This document shows, piece by piece, positions 50,572-59,127 of a stretch of 64,000 bases of DNA (positions are counted from its first letter, which is position 1; each line of letters begins with the position of its first letter). A program made the translations under genes and the position numbers. Source of the DNA: UMGS1766 sp963597355 (GTDB lineage: Bacteria; Bacillota; Clostridia; Oscillospirales; Oscillospiraceae); contig CAVBPR010000020.1 in assembly GCA_963597355.1 (NCBI GenBank), positions 1 to 64,000 on the forward strand, written 5' to 3'. The notes beneath the pieces were generated by a model. The model made no database searches and had not been told where the DNA came from. It saw only the letters and a list, made by a program, of their open reading frames with translations.

Positions 50572-52217
50572 GCTTTTCCTACCCCACCGCCCCGGACCGC
50601 CCCTGTCTGACCGACATCTGCCTCACCCTGGAGGCGGGGGAATACCTTGCCCTGTGCGGCAAAAGCGGCAGCGGAAAAACCACCCTGCTGCGACAGCTGA
50701 AATCCGTTCTGACCCCCCACGGGAAACAGACCGGCTCGGTTCGCTTTGACCATCGTCTGCTGGCAGAAGTCAGCGCCAGAGAACAGGCTCAGCGCATCGG
50801 CTACGTCATGCAGGACCCGGACAGCCAGATTGTCACAGACAAGGTGTGGCACGAGCTGGCCTTCGGTCTGGAGAGCCTTGGCTGTGATCCGTCCGCCATG
50901 CGGCTGCGGGTGGCGGAAATGGCCAGCTATTTCGGCATTCAGGACTGGTTTCACGCCAACGTGGCGGAGCTTTCCGGGGGGCAGAAACAGCTGCTGAATC
51001 TGGCCTCCGTCATGGCCATGCAGCCGGATGTGCTGATTCTGGACGAACCCACCAGTCAGCTGGACCCCATCGCTGCGGCTGACTTTCTGAACACCATCGC
51101 CCGGCTGAACCGGGAGCTGGGGACTACCATCCTCCTCTCGGAGCATCGGCTGGAAAACGTGCTTCCGGTCTGCGATCGGGTGGCCATCATGGAGTCCGGC
51201 CGCATCACCGCCGCCCAGCCCCCGCGAAAGGCGATCGCCGAACTTTACCGCCAGCACAGCGACCTTTTCTCCGCCATGCCTGCCCCTGCCCGGGCCTTTT
51301 ACGCCGCCGGAGAGACGGCAGAGGAAGCCCCCCTGACGGTGCGGGAAGGGCGCACCTGGCTGAATCGCAAGGCAGAAGGGAAACCCCTGACCGAGCCCTC
51401 TCTGCCCGCTCCGGAACTGCCGGAGATCGCTGCCCCGGTGCTGGAGGCCAGGGAAGTCTGGTTCCGCTATGAAAAGGACGCCCCCGATGTGCTTCGGGAT
51501 GTCAGCCTGCAGGTGCCTCAGGGCAGTCTGTTCGCCCTGCTGGGAGGCAACGGCGCAGGAAAATCCACCCTGCTGAAGGCCCTGTGCGGCATCTGCCCTC
51601 CTTATCGGGGAACCATCCGCATCAACGGAGTTCCCCTCAAAAAGCAGAAGAACAGGGATCTCTTCCGGGGGACGCTGGCCCTTCTGCCTCAGGACCCGAA
51701 AAACCTGTTCGTTAAAAAGACAGTTCGAGGGGAACTGGAGGAAATGCTGACCGGTCTCTCCGGGGAAGAACAGCGGCGGCGGATGGATGCAGTGGTGGAG
51801 CAATGCCGGCTTGCCCCCCTTCTGGACTGCCATCCCTACGATCTCTCCGGCGGCGAACAACAGCGCGCCGCCCTGGGCAAGGTGCTCCTCACTCAGCCGA
51901 AGCTGCTGCTGCTGGACGAGCCCACCAAGGGGCTGGACTGCTTTTTCAAAGCGGAGTTTGCCGCCCTGCTGAAGCAGTTTACCCAGGGGGGCGGCACGGT
52001 GCTGCTGGTGTCCCACGACGTGGAGTTCTGCGCCCAATATGCGGATCTGGTGGGGCTGTTCTTCGACGGCCAGATCACCACCGTTAACACCCCCCGCCGC
52101 TTTTTTGCCAACAACAGCTTCTACACCACCGCCGCCAACCGCATGAGCCGCCACCTCTTCCGCAATGCCGTAACCACAGAGGACGTAGCCACGCTTTGCA
52201 GGAGGAACGGCCTGTGA
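50544..52217 (+). CDS. ECF transporter ATPase, two ABC domains fused
   Basis: 557 residues from the ATG at 50544 (AGGAGG). ABC domain 1 (about 1-235): Walker A CGKSGSGKTTL, signature LSGGQKQLLNLASV, Walker B VLILDEPTSQLD. A linker with EAPLTVREGRTW leads to ABC domain 2 (about 310-557): Walker A GGNGAGKSTL, signature LSGGEQQRAALGKV, Walker B LLLLDEPTKGLD. This single-chain A-A' arrangement replaces separate EcfA1/EcfA2. The open frame to its left (from 49755) is out of frame with the T gene and not coding. Confidence 0.93.
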   Translation: MALFELQNLSFSYPTAPDRPCLTDICLTLEAGEYLALCGKSGSGKTTLLRQLKSVLTPHGKQTGSVRFDHRLLAEVSAREQAQRIGYVMQDPDSQIVTDKVWHELAFGLESLGCDPSAMRLRVAEMASYFGIQDWFHANVAELSGGQKQLLNLASVMAMQPDVLILDEPTSQLDPIAAADFLNTIARLNRELGTTILLSEHRLENVLPVCDRVAIMESGRITAAQPPRKAIAELYRQHSDLFSAMPAPARAFYAAGETAEEAPLTVREGRTWLNRKAEGKPLTEPSLPAPELPEIAAPVLEAREVWFRYEKDAPDVLRDVSLQVPQGSLFALLGGNGAGKSTLLKALCGICPPYRGTIRINGVPLKKQKNRDLFRGTLALLPQDPKNLFVKKTVRGELEEMLTGLSGEEQRRRMDAVVEQCRLAPLLDCHPYDLSGGEQQRAALGKVLLTQPKLLLLDEPTKGLDCFFKAEFAALLKQFTQGGGTVLLVSHDVEFCAQYADLVGLFFDGQITTVNTPRRFFANNSFYTTAANRMSRHLFRNAVTTEDVATLCRRNGL

Positions 52218-52930
52218 AAAAGACAAAATTCCCCCGCCGCAGCTGGCTGACTCTGGTGCTGTTATTTCTGCTGATTCCCGCCGCGCTGGTATTCTGCCCC
52301 CGACTGGGAGGGCAGGTGTGGTACCTCACCAGTCTGCTGATCATCGGCTTTACTCTGTGCGCCTTCTTTCTGGTGTTTGAATCCCGCCGCCCTCAGGCAC
52401 GGGAGCTGGTGGTGCTGGCGGTGCTGTCCGCTCTGGCCGTTGCCAGCCGCGCCGCCTTTGCCCCCCTGCCCCACTTCAAGCCCATGACCGCCATCATTAT
52501 GATCACCGGCATCGCCTTTGGCCCTCAGGCCGGGTTTCTCACCGGTGCGGTCAGCGGCTTTGTCAGCAACTTTCTCTTTGGACAGGGGCCATGGACGCCC
52601 TGGCAGATGTTTGCCTATGGCGTCGGCGGCTTTCTGGCCGGTCTGCTGGCCAAAATGGGTCTTCTGCGCCGGCGGCGGCTGGGACAGGCGGTGTTCGGTT
52701 TTCTGGCGGTCGTCCTTCTGGTAGGGCCTTTGCTGGACACCTGCGCCCTGTTCACCATGACCGGCGAAATCACCGCCGCCTCCGCCGGTGCGGTTTATCT
52801 CTCCGGCATTCCCGTCAATCTGATCCACGGAGCCGCCACTGCCCTTACCCTGCTGCTGTTTGCCAACCCCATGCTGGAAAAACTGGATCGCCTGCGGGTG
52901 AAATACGGCATGATGGAGGAGGGCGCATGA
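52214..52930 (+). CDS. ECF transporter substrate-binding (S) component, probably corrinoid
   Basis: 238 residues from a GTG at 52214 overlapping the previous stop (GTGA), with GGAGGAAC upstream. Six or more helices; the block RELVVLAVLSALAVASRAAFAPLPHFKP, GIAFGPQAGFLTGAVSGFVSNFLFGQGPWTPWQMFAYG is the typical S-component core and resembles CbrT-type B12 S proteins. Ligand assignment to cobalamin rests on the neighbouring DUF4430 proteins and riboswitch, not on binding residues. Confidence 0.82.
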   Translation: MKKTKFPRRSWLTLVLLFLLIPAALVFCPRLGGQVWYLTSLLIIGFTLCAFFLVFESRRPQARELVVLAVLSALAVASRAAFAPLPHFKPMTAIIMITGIAFGPQAGFLTGAVSGFVSNFLFGQGPWTPWQMFAYGVGGFLAGLLAKMGLLRRRRLGQAVFGFLAVVLLVGPLLDTCALFTMTGEITAASAGAVYLSGIPVNLIHGAATALTLLLFANPMLEKLDRLRVKYGMMEEGA

Positions 52931-53805
52931 GGTTTTCCGACTATCATCCCGGCATCCATTTCTGCTTTTTCGCCGCCGTTCTCACCGGCAGTGTTCTCTT
53001 TCGTCACCCGGTCTACCTGGCCATCTCCTTCCTTGCCCCGCTACTGTGGTGGCTGGAGCAAAGAGGATGGAAGGGACTGCCCTTTGTCGGCGTTGCCCTG
53101 ATCCTTGCCGCAGGGTTTGCCCTCTGGTACGGCAGCTACCATCACTTCGGCATCACCCCCCTCTGGACCAATTCCGTAGGGAACGAGGTCACGCTGGAAA
53201 GCCTCCTCTTCGGCGGAGTGCTGGGAGGACAGATCGCCGCGGTGCTGCTCTGGCTGGCCTGCTTCCACCGGATCTTCACAACGGATGAAATCGTCTACCT
53301 TGCGGGACGGCTGACCCCGAAACTGGGGCTGTTTCTGGCGGTTGTCTTTCGTCTTGCGCCCCGGATCAAGGGCCACTGGCAGCGCACCGCCGCCGCCCGG
53401 CAGGGCATCGGCTTTGGGCAGGGCGCTCCTCTTTTGGCACGGCTTCGGAACCATCTGGCGCTGTTTTCCGGCGCAATAACCTGGACGCTGGACAGCATTG
53501 TCACCCTGTCCGCCACCATGGAAAGCCGGGGCGGAAAAGAAAAAGGCCGCACCGCCTACAGCCTTTACCGCTTCGACCTGCGGGACCGGAGCTTCGTCGT
53601 TCTTCTCTTCGCTCTGGTCACCCTGTGTCTGATGGCCTTTCTGCTGGGACAGACCCGCATGAAGTTTAATCCCCGGCTCCACGGCCCGGCTCTCACTCCC
53701 CTGTCCGCCCTGTTTTTTGCCGCCTGGGCCGCCCTCTGCCTGCTGCCGCTGGGAGCAGATCTTCTGGGGGCGCTTCAATTCCGCCGCAGTCGGAAAAACC
53801 GATAA
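52927..53805 (+). CDS. ECF transporter transmembrane (T) component, second copy
   Basis: 292 residues, ATG overlapping the previous stop by four bases (ATGA). Same layout as the first T component: opening MRFSDYHPGIHFCFFAAVLTGSVLFRHPVYLAISFL, middle LRLAPRIKGHWQRTAAARQGIGFGQG (here FRLAPRIKGHW...) and TLSATMESRGGKEKG. The opening is close to that of the first copy (both begin with YHP..H / YPHPDAF..LHP), which suggests duplication and divergence. An operon with two T genes for one S and one A-A protein is not the usual composition. Confidence 0.83.
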   Translation: MRFSDYHPGIHFCFFAAVLTGSVLFRHPVYLAISFLAPLLWWLEQRGWKGLPFVGVALILAAGFALWYGSYHHFGITPLWTNSVGNEVTLESLLFGGVLGGQIAAVLLWLACFHRIFTTDEIVYLAGRLTPKLGLFLAVVFRLAPRIKGHWQRTAAARQGIGFGQGAPLLARLRNHLALFSGAITWTLDSIVTLSATMESRGGKEKGRTAYSLYRFDLRDRSFVVLLFALVTLCLMAFLLGQTRMKFNPRLHGPALTPLSALFFAAWAALCLLPLGADLLGALQFRRSRKNR

Positions 53806-53809
53806 AACA

Positions 53810-53857
53810 AACCGCTCCCAAAGGATCTGAGATCGACCCTTTGAGAGCGGTTTTCTG
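53810..53857. terminator. Bidirectional terminator between ECF operon and GGDEF gene
   Basis: AACCGCTC.CAAAGG (53810-53824) pairs with CCTTTGAGAGCGGTT (53838-53852), followed by TTTTC on plus and TTTGTTTTATC on minus. Confidence 0.8.
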
Positions 53858-53865
53858 TCTATTGG

Positions 53866-55008
53866 TTAGCGGCGCAGTGCTTCCCGCTGGTGAAACTTCT
53901 GTTTGACGGCATACATATTGCTGTCCATCTGGTTGAAAAACGCTTCCACCGATCCACCGGGCTTCAGTATGCCCCAGCCCTGAGCGGCACTGAGGCGGAA
54001 GGGCTCTTCCGTTGTCTGATTGAATTTCCGGATGCCCCAGTCAATCTGTCCCATCAGCCGCTCCATCTGTTTCCCGTCGGCATTCCAGAGCAGCACAATG
54101 AACTCATCTCCGGCATAACGAATGGCCACCACGTCCTCGTCAATCACCCTGGAGAGGATCTGCCCCATGGCGCAGATGGCCCGGTCCCCCACGGCGTGAC
54201 CATAGTCGTCGTTGATCTGCTTAAAGTCGTTGATGTCCAGCAAAATACCCCCCAAAGGTGCTCGCAGTTTCTTCTCCGCCTGCCGCAGAACGCCGTCCAG
54301 ATAGCGGCGGTTGAACAGGCCGGACAGGGCATCCACCAGCAGATCCTCGGAGTGGGACTGCATTTGCACAAACAGGAACGCCAGCGCCACGCAGACCCAT
54401 CCGGCGGCAATTCCGTAGCAAACCCACTGAATCAAAACCCCCGCCACGCAGGGCACTACAAACTGATACACAGGGAAGAACCGCAGTCGGGTTCCCTTGC
54501 TGCGAAAGCGTATCACCGTGACAATGCTGAAAATGAAATACACCATCAGAATGACATACACCACGCTCACCAGCGACCCCCGCTGATAAACGTTGTCCTC
54601 CGAAACGGTGAACAGCACGCCGATGCCGGTGGCATTCACCAGATTCATTGCAATGTCAACCAGCAGGAAGGGACACAGCTGCTTTGCCCGCCGTCGGGTG
54701 CGCCCGGGGTTGCGGTAAAGCCGCAGGTCAACGTAAAGACACCACAGGTAGCCGATGGTCACCGTGGCGATAAAGCACAGGCTGTTGGTCAGGTAATTCA
54801 GCACCCTTGCCCCGGGAAACAGCTTCCCGTCAATGGGGAAGGACAGCGCTTCCACCGCGCAGCCCACGATGGTCAGAATCACCATGGTGTCAAACAGACG
54901 GTCGTCCTGCCACACGCTCTCCCGGTTCTTTCGCCGCAGGTTCAGCAGCACCGCCATCATCAGAACGCCAAGGCCGTCGGTTATTAGGATTTCTTCCAGA
55001 TTGATCAC
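53866..55008 (-). CDS. GGDEF-domain protein with membrane sensor, variant AGDEF
   Basis: 380 residues from a GTG at 55008. Six or seven helices (about 5-215) form a membrane sensor; the GGDEF domain follows (about 220-375): DALSGLFNRRYLD, LLDINDFKQINDDYGHAVGDRAI and the active-site loop RYAGDEFIVL. The first glycine of GGDEF is alanine; AGDEF is found in some active cyclases, so c-di-GMP synthesis is likely but not certain. No allosteric RxxD I-site lies at the usual spacing. It follows comM by 24 bases and may be co-transcribed. Confidence 0.87.
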   Translation of the reverse strand: MINLEEILITDGLGVLMMAVLLNLRRKNRESVWQDDRLFDTMVILTIVGCAVEALSFPIDGKLFPGARVLNYLTNSLCFIATVTIGYLWCLYVDLRLYRNPGRTRRRAKQLCPFLLVDIAMNLVNATGIGVLFTVSEDNVYQRGSLVSVVYVILMVYFIFSIVTVIRFRSKGTRLRFFPVYQFVVPCVAGVLIQWVCYGIAAGWVCVALAFLFVQMQSHSEDLLVDALSGLFNRRYLDGVLRQAEKKLRAPLGGILLDINDFKQINDDYGHAVGDRAICAMGQILSRVIDEDVVAIRYAGDEFIVLLWNADGKQMERLMGQIDWGIRKFNQTTEEPFRLSAAQGWGILKPGGSVEAFFNQMDSNMYAVKQKFHQREALRR

Positions 55009-55032
55009 ATTAAAAACTCCCGTTTTCTCCCC

Positions 55033-56541
55033 TCAGCCCCGGCTGAGAAGTTCTGTAGTTCGGTATTGAATGGCCTCCGCCAGATGGGGGGTCTGAATTG
55101 CATCGCTGCCGTCCAGATCCGCAATGGTGCGGGCCACCCGCAAAATCCGGTCATAGCTGCGGGCGGAAAGCTGCATGGCATCGTAGGCCGTTTTCATCAG
55201 CTGTTCCCCCGCGCTGTCCAGCTGACAGCTGCTTCGCAGCAGCGCCCCGGAAAGGTGGGCATTGCAGTCCACTCCCCGCTCCACCTGCCGCTTTCGGGCG
55301 GCATTCACCCGGGTACGGATGGCGGAGGAAGGCTCTGCCGGAGCGGTCGTCCGCAGTTCGTCAAAGTTCAGCGCCGGAACCTCCACCTGCAGATCGATGC
55401 GATCCAGCAGCGGGCCGGACAGCCGGGCCAGATACCGCCGCCGCCCCTGCTCCGAGCAGGTGCACTTTCCCGACGGATGGCCGTACCAGCCGCAGGGGCA
55501 GGGATTCATGGCGCACACCAGCTGAAACCGGGCGGGATAGCGCATGGTTCCGGCGGTGCGGGAAATCTGCACTACCCCATCCTCCAGCGGCTGGCGGAGC
55601 ACCTCCAGGGTGTCCCGCCGAAACTCCGGCAGTTCGTCCAGAAACAGCACCCCGTTGTGGGCCAGAGAAATTTCTCCCGGCCGGGGCACGCTTCCGCCGC
55701 CCGCCAGCGCGGCGGAGGAAACCGTGTGATGGGGGGAACGGAAGGGGCGCTGTACCAGCAGCGGATGGCTGGCATCGGTTTCTCCCTGCACGCTCCAGAT
55801 CTTGGTGGCCTCCAGCGCCTCTGACCGGGTCATCTCCGGCAGAATGGAGGGCAGACGGGAGGCCAGCATACTCTTTCCGGAACCGGGAGGCCCCACCATC
55901 AGGATATGGTGGCCTCCGGCGGCGGCAATTTCCAGCGCCCGCTTGGCCAGTTCCTGCCCTTTCACGTCGGCAAAGTCAGCGCAGGCTAACTCCTGCTCCG
56001 TCGGCTCCCATCGGGGGGCGGCGGCAATGGGGTTGGCTCCCGTCAGGTGGTCTATCAGCTGATGGACGGTTTCCACCGGATAGACGGTCACTCCCTCCGC
56101 CAGAGTGGCCTCCGAAGCGTTTTCCGCCGGAACAAACAGCTGGCGAATACCCCCCTCCGCCGCCGCCAGCGCCATAGGCAGCATGCCCACCACCGGGCGG
56201 ATCTCCCCGGTAAGGGCGATCTCCCCCACGAAGGCACAGCCGGTCAGGTCGCTGTGGAGAATGCCGCTGGCGTGAAGAATCGCCAGCAGAATCGGCAGGT
56301 CATACACCGTGCCCGCCTTCCGCCGGCCGGCAGGGGCGAGGTTGACGGTGATGCGGGAGACCGGAAAGCTGAAGCCGGCGTTGCGGATTGCCGCCCGCAC
56401 CCGCTCCTTGGCCTCCTTTACTGCCGCATCCGGCAGACCCACCAGCTCAAAGGCAGGCAGGCCCCCGCTCAGGTCGCACTCCACCCGAACGCCATAGCCG
56501 TCAATGCCATGCAGGCCGAGAGAATCCACGCAAACTACCAT
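55033..56541 (-). CDS. comM: YifB/ComM family Mg-chelatase-like AAA+ ATPase
   Basis: 502 residues, the usual length. N-terminal ChlI-like domain: ECDLSGGLPAFELVGLPDAAVKEAKERVRAAIRNAGF. AAA+ core: Walker A VGPPGSGKSML, RPFRSPHHTVSSAALAGGG, Walker B NGVLFLDELPEF, QLVCAMNPCPCGWYGH zinc-type cysteines (with CTCSEQ) and GPLLDRIDLQVEVP. ComM is a branch-migration helicase that helps integrate foreign DNA during transformation. GGAGG precedes the ATG. Confidence 0.93.
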   Translation of the reverse strand: MVVCVDSLGLHGIDGYGVRVECDLSGGLPAFELVGLPDAAVKEAKERVRAAIRNAGFSFPVSRITVNLAPAGRRKAGTVYDLPILLAILHASGILHSDLTGCAFVGEIALTGEIRPVVGMLPMALAAAEGGIRQLFVPAENASEATLAEGVTVYPVETVHQLIDHLTGANPIAAAPRWEPTEQELACADFADVKGQELAKRALEIAAAGGHHILMVGPPGSGKSMLASRLPSILPEMTRSEALEATKIWSVQGETDASHPLLVQRPFRSPHHTVSSAALAGGGSVPRPGEISLAHNGVLFLDELPEFRRDTLEVLRQPLEDGVVQISRTAGTMRYPARFQLVCAMNPCPCGWYGHPSGKCTCSEQGRRRYLARLSGPLLDRIDLQVEVPALNFDELRTTAPAEPSSAIRTRVNAARKRQVERGVDCNAHLSGALLRSSCQLDSAGEQLMKTAYDAMQLSARSYDRILRVARTIADLDGSDAIQTPHLAEAIQYRTTELLSRG

Positions 56542-56583
56542 AACTTGCCGCCTCCTGTCTGCTCGCCGGATCTAAATCGTTTT

Positions 56584-56613
56584 ATTATATCCCCCAAAGA
56601 GTGCCTTTGACAA
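56584..56613 (-). promoter_or_regulatory. Promoter of comM
   Basis: Minus strand TTGTCA (56613-56608), 18-base spacer, TATAAT (56589-56584), 43 bases from the start. Confidence 0.6.
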
Positions 56614-56729
56614 CGGATTAAAGGAAAATTAACTTCATCTGGCAACTTTTCGGCGATTTTGCCTGCTTTCCCTTCTTCCGATTTTCTGTTATAATCGGCG
56701 CAAATCCATCCCCGAAGGAGAAAACATTT

Positions 56730-59069
56730 ATGGACAGCAACATTTACCAGCGGCCGAAGGCGGCCTGGAGCAAACTGCGCGCCGCCCGGGCGGACGGCAT
56801 CGACGTGTTCCTCAGCGGCCCCACCGGCTACGGCAAGACGGAGCTGGTGAACCGCTGCCTGCAAAAGGCGGAGACCACGGTGCTCTCCGCCTGGGAACTG
56901 ACCGCCGATGATCTGGCACCGGAAAAGCTGCCCATCGGAAAAACACTGGTAATTGACGATCTGCAGTGGGCGGAGGCAGAGGAGGTGCAGCAGGCGATTC
57001 TCGCCCTGCTGTGGCGCACCGACCTGTGGGTGGTGCTGGTCTGCCGCACCCCCTCCCCGGAATGGCTGATGCCCGCCTTTCGGAAGCGGATTCTGGCGGT
57101 GATCTCCGAGGAGGATCTGGCTCTGTCGACAGAAAGCGCCCTGGAGCTGCTCGGCCAGTACCATGTGACCATATCGGCGGCGGAGTTCGACCGGCTGTTT
57201 TCCGCCTTGGACGGAAGTCCGGTGGGGATGCGGATCATTGCCCGCTTTCTGGCCGCCGGCAACACCATCGACACCGAGGCAGAACAGCATCTGCAGGAAA
57301 CCTACTGGCTCTATCTGGATCGGCACGTTTACAGCCTCTGGCCGGAGGAGCTGCAGGAATTTATGCTGAAGCTTTCCCTGCTGGACAGCTTCACCGTTCC
57401 CATCGCCGCAGAATTCACCGGCCGCGGCGATGCCGAACTTCTGCTCCAGCGGCTTCAGCACCTGAGCACCTGCTTTGTGGGAACCCAGGAAAACTACATC
57501 ATGCGCCCCCACCTGCGCAGCTGTCTGCGCAGCCGAATGAACCGCACCTGGCTCCACTCCCAGCGAAACGCCCTGTATCAGCGGGCGGGTCAGGTGTATG
57601 AACAGTTTGGTCTGCTGCCTCAGGCGCTGGAATTCTATGACCGGGCCGGGGACAACGCTGCTATTGCCCATCTGCTGGAGAAAAACGCCTCCCGCAACAT
57701 CGGTGTCGGGTTTTATTACGAAATGCGGGAATACTATTTCCGCCTGCCGGAGGCGGTGATCTCCGCCTCCCCGGCTCTGATGGCCGCCCTGAGCATGCTC
57801 TCCTCCATGATGCTGAACCTGCCGGACAGCGAGCGCTGGTATCAGATGCTGGAGCACTACCGCCGTCAGGCCGCCCCCGAGGAACAAGGCACGGCAGAGG
57901 GCTGGCTGCTGTATCTGGACATCGCCCTGCCCCATCGGGGCAGCGACGATGTTCTCCCTCTCCTCCACGCCAACGTGGCAAAGCTTCTGAACCGGGAACT
58001 GTTCCTGCCGGATTTCTCCATTACCAGCGGCCAGCCCTCCATCATCAACGGCAGTAAGGACTTTTCCCGCCTGTGCCGGAGAGACACCGAAATTTCCACT
58101 GTGCTGAGCCAGACCATTTCCCTCGCCCTTGGCCGCTACGGACGGGGGCTGATTGACCTGGCCGTGGCGGAAAGTCAGTTTGAGCAGGGGGCAGACTGGG
58201 AAAAGGTTCTTTCCCTTGCCAACACCGGGCTGCTGGCGGCTCAGGCCGGGGGAAAGAAAGAGCTGCAGTTTGTCGGGGTTTCCACCATCGCCCGGATTTA
58301 CTGCCTGCGGGGACAGGCGGGAGCCGCCCGCTCCCTGATGGATCAGTTCGGACGGGATCTGAAGGGACATCCCCGGGTGCGGGGCAATCTGGAGGCGCTC
58401 CAGGCCCGGCTGGATCTCTACCTCGGCCGCCCGGAGGAGGCGGCAAAATGGCTGCGTTCCCTCCCGCAGGACTCCACCGCCTTTGACGGCATGGAGCGCT
58501 ACCGCTACCTGACCAAAATCCGACTGCTGATCATTCAGGACAGCTTTGAAGAGGCACTGAGCCTGCTGGAGCGACTGCACTGGTATGCCGTGGTCATGAA
58601 GCGGCCGTTTATCCGCATTGAATGCCACATGCTGAAGGCCTTCGTCCAGTATCGCCAGAACAATCCCCGGTGGAAGGACAATCTGGACATCGCCCTGCGG
58701 CGGGCGGAGGCGCTGAATCTGGTTCGCGTCCTCAGCCGGGAAGGCGCGGCGCTGCTGCCCCTGCTGGAAGCCCGGGGCGTGGCGGAGGACACTCCCTTCC
58801 TGGAGAAGCTCTGGCAGGAGACCCGCATCATGGCCCGCAATTATCCCCGCTACCTGACCCACGCCACACTGGAAGGGCCGGAGCTGGACGAGTTCTCCCG
58901 ACAGCTGCTGCAGTTGCTGGCAGAAGGGTGCTCCCGAAAAAAGATCGCCGAGATCACCGGCCAGCCGGAGCGGACGGTGAAATACCGCACGGAGCTGATT
59001 TACCACACCCTGGGCGCCGCCGGAAAAATGGAGGCCGTGGAAAAGGCAAGAAAAATGAACCTTATCTAA
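56730..59069 (+). CDS. MalT-like STAND transcriptional regulator (LuxR-type HTH)
   Basis: 779 residues with GAAGGAG before the ATG; a -10 box TATAAT lies at 56690-56695. Walker A SGPTGYGKTEL (about 30-40), Walker B LVIDDLQWAEA, an ATPase/winged-helix region to about 330, TPR-like helical repeats (about 290-690) as ligand sensor, and a C-terminal LuxR helix-turn-helix (about 718-775, LLQLLAEGCSRKKIAEITGQPERTVKYRTELIYHTLG). MalT-like proteins oligomerise on ATP and inducer and then activate transcription. Inducer and targets unknown; no obvious partner gene is adjacent. Confidence 0.88.
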   Translation: MDSNIYQRPKAAWSKLRAARADGIDVFLSGPTGYGKTELVNRCLQKAETTVLSAWELTADDLAPEKLPIGKTLVIDDLQWAEAEEVQQAILALLWRTDLWVVLVCRTPSPEWLMPAFRKRILAVISEEDLALSTESALELLGQYHVTISAAEFDRLFSALDGSPVGMRIIARFLAAGNTIDTEAEQHLQETYWLYLDRHVYSLWPEELQEFMLKLSLLDSFTVPIAAEFTGRGDAELLLQRLQHLSTCFVGTQENYIMRPHLRSCLRSRMNRTWLHSQRNALYQRAGQVYEQFGLLPQALEFYDRAGDNAAIAHLLEKNASRNIGVGFYYEMREYYFRLPEAVISASPALMAALSMLSSMMLNLPDSERWYQMLEHYRRQAAPEEQGTAEGWLLYLDIALPHRGSDDVLPLLHANVAKLLNRELFLPDFSITSGQPSIINGSKDFSRLCRRDTEISTVLSQTISLALGRYGRGLIDLAVAESQFEQGADWEKVLSLANTGLLAAQAGGKKELQFVGVSTIARIYCLRGQAGAARSLMDQFGRDLKGHPRVRGNLEALQARLDLYLGRPEEAAKWLRSLPQDSTAFDGMERYRYLTKIRLLIIQDSFEEALSLLERLHWYAVVMKRPFIRIECHMLKAFVQYRQNNPRWKDNLDIALRRAEALNLVRVLSREGAALLPLLEARGVAEDTPFLEKLWQETRIMARNYPRYLTHATLEGPELDEFSRQLLQLLAEGCSRKKIAEITGQPERTVKYRTELIYHTLGAAGKMEAVEKARKMNLI

Positions 59070-59087
59070 ACCCTTCCAGAAAAGAAA

Positions 59088-59123
59088 AAAGCGTCCGCAT
59101 AAAGCGGACGCTTTCGTTTTTTA
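59088..59123. terminator. Bidirectional terminator between LuxR-type gene and proS
   Basis: Perfect 11-base arms AAAGCGTCCGC (59088-59098) and GCGGACGCTTT (59104-59114) with T runs on both strands. Confidence 0.85.
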
Positions 59124-59127
59124 TTTT

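Noticed and set aside
54130..54180. I-site of the GGDEF protein
   Set aside because: An RVID sequence occurs but at eight instead of five residues from the AGDEF loop.
56535..59006. 823-codon minus-strand frame
   Set aside because: Antisense of the MalT-like regulator; rich in Gln/His/Val, with no known motif.
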